Shown here in pieces: positions 31,331 to 34,444 of a DNA stretch of 34,444 nt (position 1 is its first letter; each line of letters begins with the position of its first letter). The notes beneath the pieces were generated by a model. It had not been told where the DNA came from and searched no databases. It saw only the letters and a list, made by a program, of their open reading frames with translations. Source of the stretch: Paramacrobiotus richtersi. Taxonomy: Eukaryota; Tardigrada; Eutardigrada; Parachela; Macrobiotidae. The stretch covers positions 1-34,444 of the forward strand of contig JAQGAU010000210.1 of assembly GCA_034698045.1 (NCBI GenBank), given 5' to 3'. The position numbers were made by a program, and so were the translations under genes.

Positions 31331-34300
31331 TGCTGACCTTCGCTTTGGTCGATTATTCCTTGGTTGTCTGGGCTCGCGTTTCCTTGGGTTTGTCAGATTG
31401 CCAGTCCTCAAATAACACGCAGGCGCCATGCAAAAATAAAGTGCGTGGTAAAGCGCCGTACATCGGCGATACTACAAACTTCAGTGCAGGTTATACTGAA
31501 TCAGCACATGCAGTCAAAATATACTGGAGACTATTCCTTATAAAAACTTGGGTACTTCAAAGAAAATCAAAATACATATTGTTGACGTGCAAATTTTACA
31601 GTCAGTTGTGCCCTCTCAACTGCTAGTCACCCACTGGGTGGCAGCGGCACTACAGCGCCAAAAACTGTATTATCACCGGCTTCGATCGACTCTGTGTGAG
31701 ATGCATTGCGGACGGAAGTGGGCATGAACGACTTTGCGGACAATATGACAGGATGTCCTCTTGGCAAAAGCCCATCAACTGCCACTTTACATATCTCCTA
31801 GCTTCCTGTGGGAACAAACAGAACGATAATCACCGAGTCGTTGCTTCCAATATTATATACAAAGTTCACATAATATATATTACGGAAAGGTGGTGGTACA
31901 GACTACAGATACAATGTTAAACCCAACTAACAAACTAGTTAAAACCGTGTGTGTTGTATGTAATCTCGCAGATCTATGTTTTGTGGTTCGGTACTCATGA
32001 TTATACAATTAGCGTGTCCGCGACAGCGACTTCGACAACTTCTACATAATTATATCTGTACGGTAACCTGGCTAGCTACAGTACGTCACTTTACTTTGCT
32101 AATAAGGACAGGTTAACTTCTACATATGTTACGAATGTTAGCTGCTTCTTCCCATGAAAGCCCACGTTACGAAAGTTATTATCAGAAAGGAGCTACAAAG
32201 TGTTTCTAGTAAGAAGCCGATTCCTTCAGCGGAAACGGCGGGCGCTGCGGAAGATCTGTTATCTGGCTAGAAAAGGCGCGTTTGCCCTTCCTCAGCAATC
32301 CGCAATTAATCGCCCGTTTAACCCACATGCGACCTAGGGGAAGACGCCCAGAACTGTCATTACACAATGTCGGATTTGACTGGCGATAAGTGCTCATTGC
32401 GCTGCATAACATGGCGCAACAAGACGCACAGGAATGGGCGCTGTTTAACGTCTGATGAGAAGTCAACTGTCAACAGATTGTATCGCTCCAGCTACATTTC
32501 CATCTTTATCGGCCTATTACTTATGGAAATTGCATCCTTATGATGCGGAGTTACCAGTAAAGATGAGAATATTGCACCCGCATGTAAATTTCACAGGACT
32601 ATCAAAACAACTACAGGACTATCTTTACCACAAAATTTTGTATGTATCTTATGTATTATCTGCAGCAACACGAAAGGGTTGATATACATACTTTCTTAAT
32701 TGCTTTAGATTTTTTGACTCGCACAGAGACTAGTCCATCGTACGTACATTTAACAATGACACAAAAGACACGTACATTTCTGTGTGTTGACGAGATACGT
32801 CGACGTGTACGTGTAAACTCATATTATATAAATCATGGTGCTAGTGTTTACAAAACCAAATTTATACATCTCGATTCACCGGAAAAGGAAACAGAAAAGT
32901 ACACCAACTGATTATATTGTTACCAAATCGATTGACCACAACTACACTACAACTACGACGATTACTCTTGGATACACTCTCTGGACCTTGCCACAAACAG
33001 ACACGTATATCCCGCTGGTAGATGCACTTCCTTCCACCGGAAATGTACTGCCCGTGCGATCGATCGAGTCACTGCAACGGAAGTGGTCGGTGCTTAGCTA
33101 CGACCGTCCAGTGCATTAGTCGAGGGCTTGTTTGCATCTGGATTGAACAATGTTGAATCACTAAGCAGCCGGCAGGCGCAATTACCGCTATCGGGAATGG
33201 GGGATCATCCATCATTTTCCGGTCAATCAAGATTTCAGCCATGTCATTACAACTAGAGCTATATGCAAATCGCGAGACTGCGCATCTTTTCATCAAATTA
33301 CCAGTGGATGCGATTAGCTGCTCATGTGCACATAATGGTGACTATGCTAAGCAGATTGACAAGCTTTACTACTGGAAATTATGGTACTTATATTTTGCTG
33401 GAAATAACTATAATATTGCGCAAAAAATGTTCAAATCTGGTAACAAAAATGATTCTAGGTGACGCAAAAGAACAGAATTCCTTCTGGAACCATTTCAGAA
33501 GAGTTATACTACGTACGATACGTTTAAGCGCCCAGAGCGATATTTAGCCTTTTCCGGACAGTTATTAAGGTCATTTCCACTGATCCGCTAATGGGATGCA
33601 ATTACGGGGACTCATGTCATGATTTTACAAAGCTGCTTCGAAGCTTGGCTTTATCATAAACCATTAACGATTGAAGTGAGTATTGTTTGTCTGGTTTAGA
33701 AAGGAAGTAGAAAACTGTAGTGGCCAGTTGGATCTTCGGTGGTGAGTCTTCGATTACGCGCGGAAGAGGGAAACAGATACAACGCTACAACTAACAACGG
33801 GAGTGTCAAGTGGCGACGATTACAATGATTGCTCTCACCGCAGTTTGACAATACAGTACAATTAGCCAGCTAACTACAAGTGAACCATTTTTGAGTCGAT
33901 AAGAACGGCAAATACATGTAATCGTTCGGTCGCTTCGTTTCCTTCCGGTTTCTTCATGTGGCTCTAGTATCAGTTATACATTTTCCAGCTGTCCAGAGCT
34001 CTTTGAATGAAGGGATCTGCAATGAACGTCGAAGCTGTCTGGAATGTAAAAATGGTATGGACGCAAACAGTCGATAATGACAGCTTTCATTAATGCAATC
34101 TGTCGGAGCGCGCCAAACATACCGTAATAATCGAATTAATTCGAAACCACCTCGGTGAGTAAGGGCCAGATTCCGCGTACCGATAGCCAGCAGATTTTTA
34201 AGTATAGTGAGGCGCTGCGAAGAGCAGACGAACACCCGCGACGTGGCTGCCGCCGTCGCGCATTTTAATTTCGCACTTTTTACGACAGCAACTGCCCACT

Positions 34301-34444
34301 GCGTCGCTGGTCAGTGCCATTCTACCGAGCGGCGGTTTAATTTCATTGCACTGCGGTGTCTGCGTAGCCAGGTAATTTCGCACTTGATTGTGAGCAGCGG
34401 AGGCCGGAGTGGAATGACAGGGCATCGATGGGCGCTTGGAGTGC

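Larger units (their letters stand above)
29851..34444. other. No gene recognised
   Basis: Homology with the other upstream flanks ends near 29960. The remaining 4.5 kb has only short frames with no known motif on either strand (for example 31330-31626 plus, 32455-32682 plus, 33954-34235 minus). An AT-rich tract and a small direct repeat are listed separately. Exons of a gene extending past the right edge cannot be excluded. Confidence 0.45.

Overview
This 34.4 kb window looks like nuclear DNA of a chitin-bearing animal, probably an ecdysozoan such as a tardigrade or arthropod. Genes are split by short GT-AG introns (about 45-310 nt), no operons or bacterial ribosome sites are visible, and the main gene family encodes secreted chitin-binding proteins. 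The lineage is an inference; no sequence here fixes the species.

The backbone is a tandem family of six related genes, all on the minus strand (about 2394-3398, 13286-14162, 17070-17987, 21959-23038, 24711-25761 and 28515-29515). Each has four exons: a signal-peptide exon, a long second exon, a 59-nt exon and a last exon. Each encodes a protein of about 190 residues with one six-cysteine type-2 chitin-binding domain (CBM14/peritrophin-A) and a conserved C-terminal tail. Copies 2, 4, 5 and 6 look intact. Copy 1 carries a one-base length change in the signal exon. Copy 3 has ATA in place of the start codon and an in-frame 66-nt loss in its last exon. All six share upstream blocks: a TATA-like site, a CCAAT-containing block and a very well kept block about 250-340 bp before the start. 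They also share a short 3' flank. In four copies the AATAAA signal overlaps the stop codon.

Other genes are threaded between the copies. On the plus strand are a secreted Gly/Phe-rich protein with a Thr-rich tail (6138-6770), an unrecognised 146-residue protein (6997-7437), and the 3' half of a syntaxin gene with SNARE motif and tail anchor (15229-15988). On the minus strand, 8421-11704 holds an astacin zinc-metalloprotease region followed by carboxypeptidase-regulatory-like beta-sandwich domains. It looks decayed: the zinc site is damaged, intron phases do not fit, and a hAT-type miniature transposon with a perfect 8-bp target duplication sits in a coding exon.

Mobile DNA consists of small non-autonomous DNA transposons: two copies of a 384-bp palindromic element (4550-4933, 7857-8240), two hAT-like MITEs (9196-9606, 18983-19220) and a 433-bp element with arms of about 140 bp (21210-21642). 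I saw no transposase, reverse transcriptase or virus-like gene. The first 2.4 kb, much of 18-21.9 kb, 26-28.5 kb and the last 4.6 kb hold nothing I can assign, apart from an AT-rich tract near 30.2 kb.
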